This document shows, piece after piece, positions 45,455 to 55,616 of a DNA stretch of 64,000 nt. A model generated the notes under the pieces. The model did no database searches and was not told the origin of the DNA. It worked only from the letters and a program-made list of their open reading frames with translations. Each line of letters opens with the position of its first letter. Position 1 is the first letter of the stretch. The DNA is from Streptomyces sp. WAC08241. GTDB taxonomy: Bacteria; Actinomycetota; Actinomycetes; Streptomycetales; Streptomycetaceae. The DNA is taken from the NCBI GenBank assembly GCA_007858575.1, contig CP042279.1:1736001-1800000 (forward strand), read 5' to 3'. A program made the position numbers and the translations under genes.

Positions 45455-45526
45455 ATGCGCCTCATCTCCCGCAGGCACGTCGACCTCTGTCGACAGGCCA
45501 GCGCGGTCTGTGCCGTCCGCGCCTGA
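45455..45526 (+). CDS. Cysteine leader peptide (sulfur attenuator)
   Basis: A 23-residue ORF whose core SRRHVDLCRQASAVC matches the actinobacterial leader-peptide family placed before sulfur-assimilation and sulfur-importer genes, in which RHVDLC and a second Cys are conserved. Ribosomes stalling at the Cys codons when Cys-tRNA is scarce are believed to change downstream RNA folding. It lies 357 nt before the ABC substrate-binding gene. Ribosome site is weak. This places the whole importer-FGE-sulfatase operon under sulfur control. Confidence 0.85.
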   Translation: MRLISRRHVDLCRQASAVCAVRA

Positions 45527-45882
45527 CCCCGGCGCCGGTCGTCGCACCGGCCGCACCGCTCCCGTACCGGCCCCGCAGGACCCGGGCCGCCCGCCGCACC
45601 CCCGTCACCGACGGCCGGCGAGCGCCTTGACGTTCCGCCCGTCGGCCGGACGCGCCACCACGGCTCCGTGACGCGAGGGGACCGGAGCCTCCACCGGCTC
45701 CGTGACCCCGGTCCCCGTCGCCGTGACCCTCCGCACCGCTCCCGCACCCGGTTCCGCGTGCTTCCGCGTCCCCGTACCCGGATCCGCGCACCCCTCTCCA
45801 CCTCCTCGTGGTTCCTTCCTTCCGCAGCGGAAGGAAATCCGCGCACCCCGCGGCCCTCCACCCCTTTCACAGGCAGGCATCG
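45527..45882 (+). promoter_or_regulatory. Long leader region, possible attenuator
   Basis: 356 nt between the leader peptide and the ABC lipoprotein gene with no protein-like frame. It contains many GC-rich complementary segments and a clear hairpin TTCCTTCCG/CGGAAGGAA (45816-45836, loop CAG) 47 nt before the ATG. The alternative structures needed for attenuation are plausible but not resolved by eye. Confidence 0.5.
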
Positions 45883-47481
45883 ATGACCGAGCTGTACCCC
45901 ACCACGCCCACCGCCCTCTCCCGGCGCACCACCCTGCGCGCCGCGGGCGGCGGCACCCTGCTGCTCGGGCTCGGCCTGGCGGGCTGCCGCTCGGCGGTCT
46001 CCGAGGCCGATTCCCCGGCGCCCGGCGCCAAGGCGGCCGCGGAGCCCCGGCGCGGAGGCACCCTCACCGTCGCCGTCAACTCGGACTTCACGCCCAGCCT
46101 GCTCTTCGCCCAGAGCGGCCAGTCGCTCCAGCAGCGGCTCGTCTACAACACCCTCGTCCGCTACGACGACCGGTTGAAGCCGCAGCCGGAGCTCGCCACC
46201 TCCTGGGACTACGCCGAGGACGGCCGCTCCATCACCCTGAAGCTGCGCACCGGCGTCACCTACCACGACGGCCGGCCCTTCACCGCCGACGACGTGATCT
46301 TCGCGGTGAAGAACCTCCAGAACCCGCTGCGCGCCGCCCAGTTGAGGGCCACCGCCGCCGCGATCACCGGCTTCGAGAAGCGCGGCGACCACGAACTCGT
46401 CCTCAAGCTCGCCCACCCGGTCAACAACCTGTTCGACCTCTTCGAGTTCATGATCATCACCGACCGGAACAGCGTCGAGGACGCCGTCGCCGGCAAGAAG
46501 CTCAACGGCACCGGCCCCTTCAAGCTCACCAAGTGGAGCCCCGGCACCGGCCTCGGCTTCACCCGCAACGAGAAGTACTGGCAGCCCGACCGCCCCTACC
46601 TGGACGCCGTCGAGTTCCGCGTCATCGCCCAGGCCGACGCCCTCCTCTCCTCCCCTGCGCACCGGCCAGACCCAGCTCTCCTACGGCGTCCCCGGCCGGA
46701 ACCTCGCCGTCCTCGCCGCCGACCCCGCGCTCGCCATCAGCGAGTACGCCACCGGCGGCGGCGCCCACTACCTCGGCGTCAACACCACCGTCGCCCCGCT
46801 GAACGACAAGACCGTCCGGCAGGCCCTCGCCTGGGGCGTCGACCGCGAGCGGATCCTCAAGCAGGTCCTCGGCGGCTACGGACTCGCCTCCGCCACCCCC
46901 TGGCCCAAGTCCTCGCCCGCCTTCAGCGAGGCCGGCCGCACCCACTACACCTACGACCCGGGCAAGGCCCGCGAGCTCCTCAAGTCCGCCGGCCACACCA
47001 AGCTCGACCTGCCGCTCCTCCACATCAACCTGCCCGGCGACACCGCGATAGCCGAGGCCATCCAGTACGACCTCAAGCAGATCGGCGTCCAGGTCACCCT
47101 CGAACCGACCGACCCGGCCACCGCCCAGAAGAACCTCATCTCCCAGTCCATGCCCGGCCTCTGGACCATGAGCCACGGCTTCGCCCAGGTCCAGCCCTCC
47201 ACCCTGGCCGTCAGCGCCTACCCCTTCAACGAGGCCAAGAACACGTCCAGGTTCCGCTCCGCCGCCTACACCAAGATCGTCCGCGAGGCCTGGACCACCC
47301 CGAGACCGGCGCCCGCGCCAACGCCCTGCGGCAGCAGATCACCGGCACCCTCCTCGACGAGGCGTTCATCATCGACCTCGTCATCCGGGGCTCCGTCCAG
47401 GTCGCCGCCAAGAAGCTGCACGGCGTCACCCTCAACAAGTTCGCCTACCTCAACCTCGACGACGCCTACCTGGCGGGCTGA
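45883..47481 (+). CDS. ABC transporter substrate-binding lipoprotein (dipeptide/nickel family)
   Basis: About 533 residues of the SBP_bac_5 family. Tat-style and lipoprotein signal: LSRRTTLRAAGGG, then LLLGLGLAGC with the lipobox cysteine. Family signatures: LVYNTLVRYDDRLKPQPELA, LKLRTGVTYHDGRPFTADDV, GTGPFKLTKWSPG, NEKYWQPDRPYLDAVEFRVI and VRQALAWGVDRERIL. Breaks near 46652 and 47303. First structural gene of the operon; it probably binds an organosulfate, sulfated peptide or a similar sulfur source. The ligand cannot be read from sequence. Confidence 0.92.
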   Translation: MTELYPTTPTALSRRTTLRAAGGGTLLLGLGLAGCRSAVSEADSPAPGAKAAAEPRRGGTLTVAVNSDFTPSLLFAQSGQSLQQRLVYNTLVRYDDRLKPQPELATSWDYAEDGRSITLKLRTGVTYHDGRPFTADDVIFAVKNLQNPLRAAQLRATAAAITGFEKRGDHELVLKLAHPVNNLFDLFEFMIITDRNSVEDAVAGKKLNGTGPFKLTKWSPGTGLGFTRNEKYWQPDRPYLDAVEFRVIAQADALLSSPAHRPDPALLRRPRPEPRRPRRRPRARHQRVRHRRRRPLPRRQHHRRPAERQDRPAGPRLGRRPRADPQAGPRRLRTRLRHPLAQVLARLQRGRPHPLHLRPGQGPRAPQVRRPHQARPAAPPHQPARRHRDSRGHPVRPQADRRPGHPRTDRPGHRPEEPHLPVHARPLDHEPRLRPGPALHPGRQRLPLQRGQEHVQVPLRRLHQDRPRGLDHPETGARANALRQQITGTLLDEAFIIDLVIRGSVQVAAKKLHGVTLNKFAYLNLDDAYLAG

Positions 47482-47482
47482 G

Positions 47483-48424
47483 ATGCGCGGCTATCTGCTG
47501 CGGAGGCTCCTCCGCGCTCCTCGTCCTCCTCGTCGCCTCCTTCGTCGCCTTCGCCGTCCTCCGGCTCGTCCCCGGAGACCCGGCGGCCGTCCTCGCCGGA
47601 CCCGACGCGAGCGCCGAGACCGAGGCCGCCATCCGGGCGCGCCTCGGCCTCGACGAACCCCTGCCCGCCCAGTACCTCCGCTGGCTCGGCGACCTCCTCA
47701 CCGGCGACCTCGGGCCGTCCTACGCGATCGGCGGACAGACCGCCGACCTCATCGGCGACGGCCTCGGAGCCACCGTCGAACTCACCCTCGCCGCCCTGCT
47801 GTTCGTCGTCGTCCTCGGCGCCGCCTTCGGCATCCTCGGCGCCACCTCCCGCAGCCGCTGGGTGCGCACCGCCGTACGGGTCGTCACCACCGGCGCCCTC
47901 GCCGTGCCGCCCTTCGTCACCGGCGTCCTCCTCGTCCTCCTCTTCTCCGTCCTCCTCGGCGTCCTGCCCCCGGGCGGCCGCGTCCCCTCCTCACCGCACC
48001 CGACCTGGGCGTCCAGTACCTGCTGCTGCCCGCCCTCTGCCTCGCCCTGCCCAGCGCCGCCGTCCTCGGCCGCTACCTCAAGGACGGCATCGAACGCGCC
48101 CTGGGCGAGGACTACGTCCGCACCGCCACCGCCGCCGGCATCGCCCCCGCCGGCTGCTGTGGCGCCACGCCCTGCCGAACGCGCTCCCGCCCGTCGTCAC
48201 CCTCCTCGGCATGCAGACCGGCAACCTCCTCGGCGGCGCCGTCCTCGTCGAGGCGATCTTCGCCTGGCCCGGCCTCGGCCAGCTCGCCGAACAGGCCCTG
48301 GTCCGCCGGGACTACCCCGTCGTCCAGGACCTCCTGCTCCTCCCTCGTCACCGTCTTCGTCCTCGTCCAACTGCTCACCGACCTCGTCCACGCCTGGCTC
48401 GACCCCCGGATCAGGTGGGAGTGA
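47483..48424 (+). CDS. ABC transporter permease (DppB-like)
   Basis: About 314 residues, starting 1 nt after the lipoprotein stop. N-terminus MRGYLLRRLL then LRLVPGDPAAVLAGPDASAE and RLGLDEPLPAQYLRWLGDLL are classic DppB/OppB. Several helices (VELTLAALLFVVVLGAAFGI). The cytoplasmic EAA loop is EDYVRTATAAGIAPA...RHALPNALPPVV. It ends VHAWLDPRIRWE, the typical family end. Breaks near 47512, 47990, 48157 and 48343. Confidence 0.92.
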   Translation: MRGYLLRRLLRAPRPPRRLLRRLRRPPARPRRPGGRPRRTRRERRDRGRHPGAPRPRRTPARPVPPLARRPPHRRPRAVLRDRRTDRRPHRRRPRSHRRTHPRRPAVRRRPRRRLRHPRRHLPQPLGAHRRTGRHHRRPRRAALRHRRPPRPPLLRPPRRPAPGRPRPLLTAPDLGVQYLLLPALCLALPSAAVLGRYLKDGIERALGEDYVRTATAAGIAPAGCCGATPCRTRSRPSSPSSACRPATSSAAPSSSRRSSPGPASASSPNRPWSAGTTPSSRTSCSSLVTVFVLVQLLTDLVHAWLDPRIRWE

Positions 48425-48429
48425 CCGCC

Positions 48430-49287
48430 ATGACCGCCCTCACGAAGGCCGCACTGCCCCTCGCGCGCCGGCCCCGCCACCCCTACCGGGCCGCCCTCGC
48501 CACCGCCCGCGGCCGCACCGGACTCGTCCTCGTCGGCCTGGTCGTCCTCGCCGGACTCCTCGCCCCGCTGCTCGCCGGCCACGGCCCCACCGACCAGAGC
48601 GGTCTGACGCTCGCCGGCCCCGGCACCCCGGGACACCCGCTCGGCACCGACGACCTCGGCCGCGACCTGCTCTCCCGGCTCCTCCACGGCATCCGCGCGG
48701 ACCTCGGCATCATCGCGATCGCCGTGCCGCTCGGCGCGCTCCTCGGCTGCCTCTTCGCCCTGGCCGCCGCCGCGCACCCGATCGCCGACACCGTCGTCCA
48801 GCGCGCCTTCGACCTGGTCCTGGCCTTCCCCGGGCTGATCCTGGCGCTCGCCATCACGGCGATCCTCGGCCCCGGCCGACTGCCCGTGATCATCGTGATC
48901 GCCCTGGCCGAGATCCCCGTCTTCGGACGGCTGCTGCGCACCGGGATCCTCGTCCAGCGCGGCCGGGAGTACGTGACGGCCGCCCGCGTCGGCGGCTCCT
49001 CCGGCGGCCGGATCCTCACCCGGCACGTCCTGCCCAACGCAGCCGACCCGCTCGTCGTCCAGATCGCCGTCTCCCTCACCGTCGCCGTCTTCATCGAAGG
49101 CGCCATGAGCTTCCTCGGCGTCGGCGTCCGGCCGCCCGAGCCCACCCTCGGCGCCGTCCTCAGCCAGTCCATGCCCTATCTGGCCCAGGCCCCGCACTTC
49201 GCCGCCGGACCGCTCGTGACCGTGACCGCGCTCGTCCTCGGCCTCTCCCCGACCGCCGAGGCACTGAACCGGGAGATACGCCGATGA
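48430..49287 (+). CDS. ABC transporter permease (DppC-like)
   Basis: Intact, 285 residues from ATG 48430; GTG 48421, overlapping the previous stop, is an alternative start. DppC signatures: [20 protein letters not shown] and [19 protein letters not shown]. The EAA loop is [20 protein letters not shown] then [13 protein letters not shown]. It pairs with the DppB-like permease. Its TGA overlaps the ATG of the ATPase gene. Confidence 0.93.
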   Translation: MTALTKAALPLARRPRHPYRAALATARGRTGLVLVGLVVLAGLLAPLLAGHGPTDQSGLTLAGPGTPGHPLGTDDLGRDLLSRLLHGIRADLGIIAIAVPLGALLGCLFALAAAAHPIADTVVQRAFDLVLAFPGLILALAITAILGPGRLPVIIVIALAEIPVFGRLLRTGILVQRGREYVTAARVGGSSGGRILTRHVLPNAADPLVVQIAVSLTVAVFIEGAMSFLGVGVRPPEPTLGAVLSQSMPYLAQAPHFAAGPLVTVTALVLGLSPTAEALNREIRR

Positions 49288-51253
49288 CCACCCCTCCGCT
49301 CCTCGAAGTCCAGGGCCTGGACGTGGGGTTCACCACCCCGACGGCCGGCCCCTGCACGCCGTGCGGGACGTCTCCTTCACCCTCCGCAGGGGCGAGACGC
49401 TCGCCGTCGTCGGCGAGTCCGGCTCCGGGAAGTCCACCACCGCCCTGGCCCTGCTCCGGATGCTGCCCGGCACCGGCCGGATCACCGGCGGTTCCGTCCT
49501 CCTCGACGGGGAGGATCTCGCCACGGCCCCGGAGGACCGGCTGCGGGAGGTGCGCGGCGCACGGATCGGCATGATCTTCCAGGACCCGATGACGGCCCTG
49601 AACCCCGTCCTCAGCATCGGCCGCCACCTCGACGAGGTGCTCAGGGCGCACGGCGACCGGGACCGCACGACCGCGAACGGCACCGGCACCGCCACCAGTA
49701 CCGACAAGACGGCCGACGGCTCCGGGAACCCGGGCCGCTCCGAGAGCCCCGGCCGCCCCCGCCGCCCCGGAAACACCCGCCGCGACAAGGCCGCCCGCCG
49801 CGCCCGCGCCGTCGAACTCCTGCGCCTCGTCGGCATCCCCGACCCCGAGCGCCGCCTCGACGACCACCCGCACCAGTTCTCCGGCGGCCAGCGCCAGCGC
49901 GTCCTCATCGCCATGGCCCTCGCCGGCGAACCCGACGTCCTCCTCGCCGACGAGCCCACCACCGCCCTCGACGCCACCGTCCAGGACCAGATCCTCACCC
50001 TCCTCGGCGACCTCACCCGTACCACCGGCACCGCCCTCGTCCTCATCACCCACAACATGGGCGTGGTCGCCCGCGCCTGCGAACGCGTCCTCGTCATGTA
50101 CGGCGGCACCGTCGTCGAGGACGGCCCCACCGCCGAGGTCCTCACCCGCCCCCGGCACCCCTACACCGCCGGCCTCCTCGCCGCCGTGCCCCGGCTCTCC
50201 GCGCCCTCCGGCACCCGCCTCACCGGCATCCCCGGCACCCCGCCCGACCTCTCCCTGCCCCTCGCCGGCTGCGCGTTCGCCGCCCGCTGCGCCCTCGCCG
50301 AGGACCACTGCCACACGACCGCGCCCCCGCTCGTCGCCCTCACCGACACCGTCCGCGCGGCCTGCCTGCCCGCCGCCGAACGGTCCGAGCCGCTGCCGCC
50401 GCCCCCGCCGCCCGCCCGGATCGACCGGCCCGCGCCCGGCGCCGTCGTCCTGGCCGCCGAGGGGCTCCGCAAGACCTACCGGGGCCGGGGCCGCCGCACC
50501 TTCACCGCCCTGGACGACGTCTCCCTGACCCTCGCGGCGGGGGAGACCTCGGCATCGTCGGCGAGTCCGGCTCCGGCAAGTCCACCCTCGCCCGGGTCCT
50601 CGCCCACGCCCACCCCTCCGACGGGGCCGGATCTCCTCGACGGCCGGGACGTCACCCGCCCCGGCCGCGCCGAGCTGCACGCCGTGCGCCGCCGCGTCCA
50701 GATGGTCTTCCAGGACCCGTACGCCTCCCTCAACCCCCGCATGAGCGTCGGCGAGATCGTCGCCGAGCCGCTGCGGGCCTTCGGCCTCGGCGCCCCGGCC
50801 GAGCGGGCCGACCGCGTCGCGGAGCTCCTCCGCCTCGTCGGCCTCGACCCGGCCGCCGCCGACCGGCACCCGCGCTCCTTCTCCGGCGGCCAGCGCCAGC
50901 GCATCGGCATCGCCCGCGCGCTCGCCCCGGAGCCGTCCGTCCTCATCTGCGACGAACCCGTCTCGGCGCTCGACGTCTCCGTGCAGGCGCAGATCGTCGG
51001 CCTCCTCACCGACCTCCAGCGCGACCTCGGCCTCGCCCTCGTCTTCATCGCCCACGACCTGGCCGTGGTCCGCCAGGTCAGCCACCGCATCGCCGTGATG
51101 CACGAGGGCCGGATCGCGGAGACCGGCGCCGCCGACGAGCTGTGCGAGCGGCCCCGCGACCCCTACACCCGGGCGCTGCTCGCCGCCGCGCCCGAACCCG
51201 TACCGGTCACGGCCGCGCCCGTGCCCGCGGCGGCGGAGGCGGTGTCCGCGTGA
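49284..51253 (+). CDS. Fused double ABC ATPase (DppD-DppF type)
   Basis: About 656 residues with two nucleotide-binding domains. NBD1: [20 protein letters not shown] (Walker A), [35 protein letters not shown], then the oligopeptide tail [17 protein letters not shown]2: [69 protein letters not shown]1 has an odd ~40-residue Gly/Thr/Ser/Pro-rich insert before [13 protein letters not shown]. Breaks near 49350, 50550 and 50625 (two bases). Energises the importer. The end GTGA overlaps the FGE start. Confidence 0.92.
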
Positions 51254-52229
51254 GCGCCTGCTGCACCCCCGGCCGCACCTGCGCGGGCGGGAGCGGCCAC
51301 CGGCCTCCGCCGAACTGCTCCCCCTGCCGGCCGTACGGACCGCCCCGCCGGACCAGGCCCTGCTCGAACTGGCGGGCGGCACCTTCCGCATGGGCGACTC
51401 CTTCGGCGAGGGCTACCCCGCCGACCACGAGGGACCCGTGCGGGAGGTGACCGTCGCCCCTTCGCGATCGGCGCCACCGCCGTCACCAACGAGCGGTACG
51501 CGCGGTTCGTCGAGGCCACCGGACACCGCACCGACGCCGAACGCTTCGGCTCCTCCTTCGTCTTCCATCTCCTGCTCCACCCCGCCGCCGGGCGCCACGT
51601 CCTCGGCCGGGTCCCGCAGGCCCCTGGTGGCTCGGCGTCGAAGGGACCTCCTGGCACGCCCCGGAAGGGCCCGGCTCCGACCTCGAAGGCCGCGCCGACC
51701 ACCCGGTCACGCACGTCTCGTACGACGACGCCCTCGCCTACTGCGCCTGGGCGGGCGTCCGGCTGCCCACCGAGGCCGAATGGGAGTACGCGGCGCGCGG
51801 CGGCCTCGACGGCGCCCGCTACCCGTGGGGCGACGACCTCACCCCCGGCGGCCGGGAGAGGTGCAACACCTGGCTCGGGGACTTCCCGCACCGCTCCGAC
51901 CGGCCCGGCGGCCGCGTCGGCACCGTCCCCGTCACCGCCTACGAGCCCAACGGCCACGGCCTGTACAACACCTCCGGCAACGTCTGGGAGTGGTGCGCCG
52001 ACGCCTTCGCCCCCGCCGACGCCTTCGCCCCCGCCGACGCCTTCGGCCCGACCGGTCCCGCGCAGACGGCCGAGCGCGTCATCCGCGGCGGCTCGTACCT
52101 CTGCCACTCCTCCTACTGCAACCGCTACCGGGTCGCCGCCCGCTCCCACAACACGCCCGACTCCTCGACCGGCCACGGCGGCTTCCGCGTCGCCCGCTCG
52201 CTCCTCCCGGAAGGACCCGCCCCGCATGA
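51250..52229 (+). CDS. Formylglycine-generating enzyme (sulfatase-modifying factor)
   Basis: About 326 residues. GTG start overlaps the ATPase stop; N-terminus [11 protein letters not shown]. Copper-dependent oxidase that turns the Cys of C-x-P-x-R into formylglycine. Seen: [78 protein letters not shown], and the active-site pair in [20 protein letters not shown]. An 18-bp tandem repeat (ADAFAP units) enlarges the loop before the active site. Breaks near 51292, 51462, 51628 and 52215. It ends in ATGA overlap with its client arylsulfatase. Confidence 0.95.
52000..52035. repeat. In-frame 18-bp tandem repeat inside the FGE gene
   Basis: GACGCCTTCGCCCCCGCC occurs twice in tandem (52000-52017, 52018-52035), followed by a third part-copy. 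It encodes [17 protein letters not shown] in the loop between WEWC and the active-site GGSYLC segment. Confidence 0.85.
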
Positions 52230-54560
52230 CCACCGGAACCCCCGGCGAAGCCGCCCCGACCGCCCCCCGCCGCGACCCCTACGAGGGCTTCGCCGGGCGC
52301 GTCGGCCGCACCTTCGCCGAGTCCGAACCCGCCTGGCCCGCCCGTACCGCACCGCCCGCCAAGGCCCCCAACATCGTCGTCGTCCTCGTCGACGACATGG
52401 GCTTCAGCGACATCGGCCCCTTCGGCTCCGAGATCCCCACCCCCGTCCTGGACGCCCTCGCCGACGACGGCGTGCGACTCACCAACTACCACACCATGCC
52501 GCTCTGCTCGCCGGCCCGCGCCGCCCTGCTCACCGGCCTCAACCCGCACCGCGTCGGCTACGCCATGGTCGCCAACTCCGACCCCGGCTTCCCCGGCTAC
52601 GGCATGGAGATCGCCGACGACATCCCCACCCTCGCCGAACTCCTCCACGACGCCGGCTGCGCCACCTACGCCGTCGGCAAGTGGCACCTGGTCCGCGACT
52701 CCGCCTCCAACGCCGCCGACCACCGGGGCAACTGGCCGCTCCAGAAGGGCTTCGACCAGTACTACGGCGTCCTGGAGGGCCTCACCAGCCTCTTCCACCC
52801 GCACCAGCTCGTCCGGGACAACAGCCCGCTCGACATCGACGAGTTCCCCGACGACTACTACTACACCGACGACATCACCGACCAGGCGATCTCCATGGTG
52901 AAGTGCTGCGCGCCCACGACCCCGACAAGCCCTTCTTCCTCTACCTCGCGCACAACGCCGTCCACGGCCCCTCCAGGCCAGGGCCGAGGACATCGCCCGC
53001 CACCGGGGCCGCTACGACGAGGGCTGGGACGCCCTGCGCGAGCGGCGCTTCGCCGCCCAGCTCGCCGCCGGGCTCTTCCCGCCCGGCACCGAACTCCCCG
53101 CCCGCAACGGCGAGGCCGGACTCGACGTGCCCGCCTGGGACTCCCTCACCGAGGAGCAGCAGCGGCTCTACGCCCGCTACATGGAGGTGTACGCCGCCCT
53201 TGTCGACAACATCGACCAGAACCTCGGCCGACTCACCGCCACCCTCGACGCGCTCGGCGAACTCGACAACACCATCGTCGTCTTCACCTCCGACAACGGC
53301 GGCACCGGCGAGGGCGGCGCGGAGGGCACCCGCTCCTACTTCAGCCGCTTCGTCCACCACCCCCGCCTCCCCGGCGACTGGGACCCGGACGTCGACCGCG
53401 ACCCCGAGCTGATCGGCGGCCCCCGCAGCCTGGTCCACTACCCGCGCGGCTGGGGCATGGCCTCCAACACCCCTTCCGCCTCTACAAGGGCCACACCTAC
53501 GCCGGCGGCGTCCGCGTGCCCTTCGTCCTGTCCTGGCCCGAGGGCGTCCGCGACGGCCGGCTCGCCGCCGGGCTCCGCCCCCAGTACCAGTACGTCACCG
53601 ACATCGCCCCCACCCTCCTCGAACTCGCCGGCCTGGCCCGGCCGGAGAGCCGCCGGGGCGTCCCCTCCAGGAGCCGGACGGCGTCAGCTTCACCCCCGTC
53701 CTCGCCGACCCCGCCCACGACTCCACCCACCCCGAGCAGTACTGCGAGATGACCGGCAACCGCAGCCACTACCGCGACGGCCACAAGCTCGTCACCCTGC
53801 ACCGCCCGGGCACCCCTACGACGACTCCGAGTGGGCCCTCTACGACATCCGGACCGACCCCACCGAGATCCACGACCTCGCCGCCGAACGCCCCGAGCTC
53901 GTCAAGGAGCTGTCGGCCGCCTGGGAGGAGGCCGCCTGGCGCAACGGCGTCTTCCCGCTGCCCGACCACAGCGGCGCCCTCGCCCGCCGCAACCCCGCCG
54001 AACAGCGCCTGACCCGCCCCTCACCCTGCTGCCCGGCACCCCCGAGCTGGAGCGCTACCGCTCCTCCCGGCTCGTCGCCCTGCGCTCCTTCGAGATCGCC
54101 GTCGCCGTCGAGGAGACCGGCGACGGGGTCCTGGTCTCCCACGGCGACCAGGGCGGCGGCTACAGCCTGTACGTCGAGGACGGGCGCCTGGTCCTCGCGT
54201 ACAACGAGTACGGCACCCTCCACGAGACCGACGCCGGACCCCTCGGCCCCGGCCCGCACGAGATCCTCGTCTCCGCCACCGCCGAGGAGGGCCTGCGCTG
54301 GCGGTTCGCCGTCACCGTCGACGGCGAGCACCGGGCCGCGCCCGACAGCGTGCACCAACTGATCGGCATGGCCCCTTCCAGGGCATCAGCGTCGGCGTCG
54401 ACCGCAAGTCCCCGGTCTCCTGGCCGCTCCACGAACGCCACCGCTCCTTCCGCTTCACCGGCCGCCTCCGCTCCGTCACCTACCGGCCCGGCGCCCCGGC
54501 CCCGACGCGCCCGAGGCCGTCGCCGCCGCGCTGAAGGAGGCGGCCGCGGCCTTCGAATAG
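52226..54560 (+). CDS. Arylsulfatase (AtsA-like)
   Basis: About 778 residues, cytoplasmic (no signal peptide). Metal site [20 protein letters not shown], FGly motif [20 protein letters not shown] (C-S-P-A-R), [35 protein letters not shown] and [14 protein letters not shown]. The C-terminal ~170 residues form a beta domain ([20 protein letters not shown]) as in long AtsA-type arylsulfatases. Releases sulfate from aryl or other sulfate esters. Coupled by ATGA to FGE. Breaks near 52905, 52970, 53472, 53668, 53812, 54020 and 54375. A 13-bp hairpin ends the operon. Confidence 0.95.
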
Positions 54561-54571
54561 AACCCCCGGCT

Positions 54572-54609
54572 CCGTGCCGGACCCAGGCCCCCGGCCGGGT
54601 CCGGCACGG
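54572..54609 (+). terminator. Hairpin terminator of the ABC-FGE-sulfatase operon
   Basis: Perfect 13-bp arms CCGTGCCGGACCC / GGGTCCGGCACGG with a 12-nt loop, 11 nt after the arylsulfatase stop. Confidence 0.8.
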
Positions 54610-54629
54610 CGGCCGGGCAGAATGCCCGC

Positions 54630-55058
54630 ATGGAACGAGAACCGCGGGCCCACGCCTCCGACACCTCCGGCCACCCCGACGTCACCGAGGCCGTCGAGGG
54701 CGAACTGCGCCTGCTCGACCCGGCCGTGCGCTCCTCCCGCCCGCTCGCCGCGGAACTCCTCGATCCCGAGTTCACCGAGGTCGGGGCCTCGGGCCGCCGC
54801 TGGACGTACGAGGAGATGCTCGCCGCCCTCCCCGACATGGCGGGCGACACCGAGGACGGGACGCACTACCGGCCGTCCGCCGTCACCGGGACGCCGCTCG
54901 CGCCCGGCGTCGTCCACCTCACGTTCGAGACGGTCCGCGACGGCTGCCGCGCCCGGCGCAGCTCGATCTGGCGCCGCGCCTCCGCGGCGGACGGCGGGCG
55001 CATGCGCATGTACTACCACCAGGCGACGCCCGTGCCCGGGGAGGACGGCCAGCCGTAG
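54630..55058 (+). CDS. SnoaL/NTF2-like DUF4440 family protein
   Basis: Intact, 142 residues. The fold is suggested by VEGELRLLDPAVRSSRPLAA, ELLDPEFTEVGASGRRWTYE, then a strand with VVHLTFETVRDGCRARRSSI and WRRASAADGGRMRMYYHQAT, as in NTF2-like DUF4440 proteins. Could be a small binding protein or enzyme; no role is known. Its 3' end overlaps the convergent gene by 46 nt. Confidence 0.8.
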   Translation: MEREPRAHASDTSGHPDVTEAVEGELRLLDPAVRSSRPLAAELLDPEFTEVGASGRRWTYEEMLAALPDMAGDTEDGTHYRPSAVTGTPLAPGVVHLTFETVRDGCRARRSSIWRRASAADGGRMRMYYHQATPVPGEDGQP

Positions 55059-55414
55059 GCGTCCGTCACGCAGTCGGCGGCGCACCGCCCCTGCTCGTAC
55101 CGGCGCCGCAGCGCCGCCGCCGCGTGCCGCCGCTCCACCCCGTCGTACCCGTAGCGCTCCTCCGCCGTCCGCACCACGGCCGCCACGGTGACGATCGCCG
55201 GTTCGCCCTCGCCGGCGGCCCGCCGGGCCGCCGCGATCACCAGGTCCGCCGACCGCTGCAGGTCCCGGGCGTACTCCCGCTGGGCGAAGGCACGCGCGCG
55301 CGAGGCGGCGAACGGCCGCACCGACCACCCCTCGCGGAGCACGCCGGTCGCGACGAGCCCCACGGCGATCAGGACGACGAGCACCCCCACCAGGGCGTCG
55401 ACGCTCCACCTCAT
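55013..55414 (-). CDS. Small membrane-anchored hypothetical protein
   Basis: Intact, 133 residues from ATG 55414 (GTG 55417 is possible). One N-terminal helix, VDALVGVLVVLIAVGLVATG, is followed by a charged helical domain (RARAFAQREYARDLQRSADL, VERRHAAAALRRRYEQGRC). I do not recognise a domain. The overlap with the convergent gene is unusual, and the true end may differ. Confidence 0.6.
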   Translation of the reverse strand: MRWSVDALVGVLVVLIAVGLVATGVLREGWSVRPFAASRARAFAQREYARDLQRSADLVIAAARRAAGEGEPAIVTVAAVVRTAEERYGYDGVERRHAAAALRRRYEQGRCAADCVTDAYGWPSSPGTGVAWW

Positions 55415-55616
55415 CACCGGCCCCCTTCCGCGTGGACCCCTGATCTTAGGAGCTGCCGCCCCGGCGCACGAGTGCGCATGCGGCCGGGGCGCCCGGCCCG
55501 GTGCCGCGTCACACGTTCTTCATGTCCCGTGCATGGTCCGCCGGGGCGGGCGCGTCCATGATCAGCGGTGGGCCGCGCCCCGCCCCCGTACCCCGCCCCC
55601 CGCAAGGAGCCTCGCC

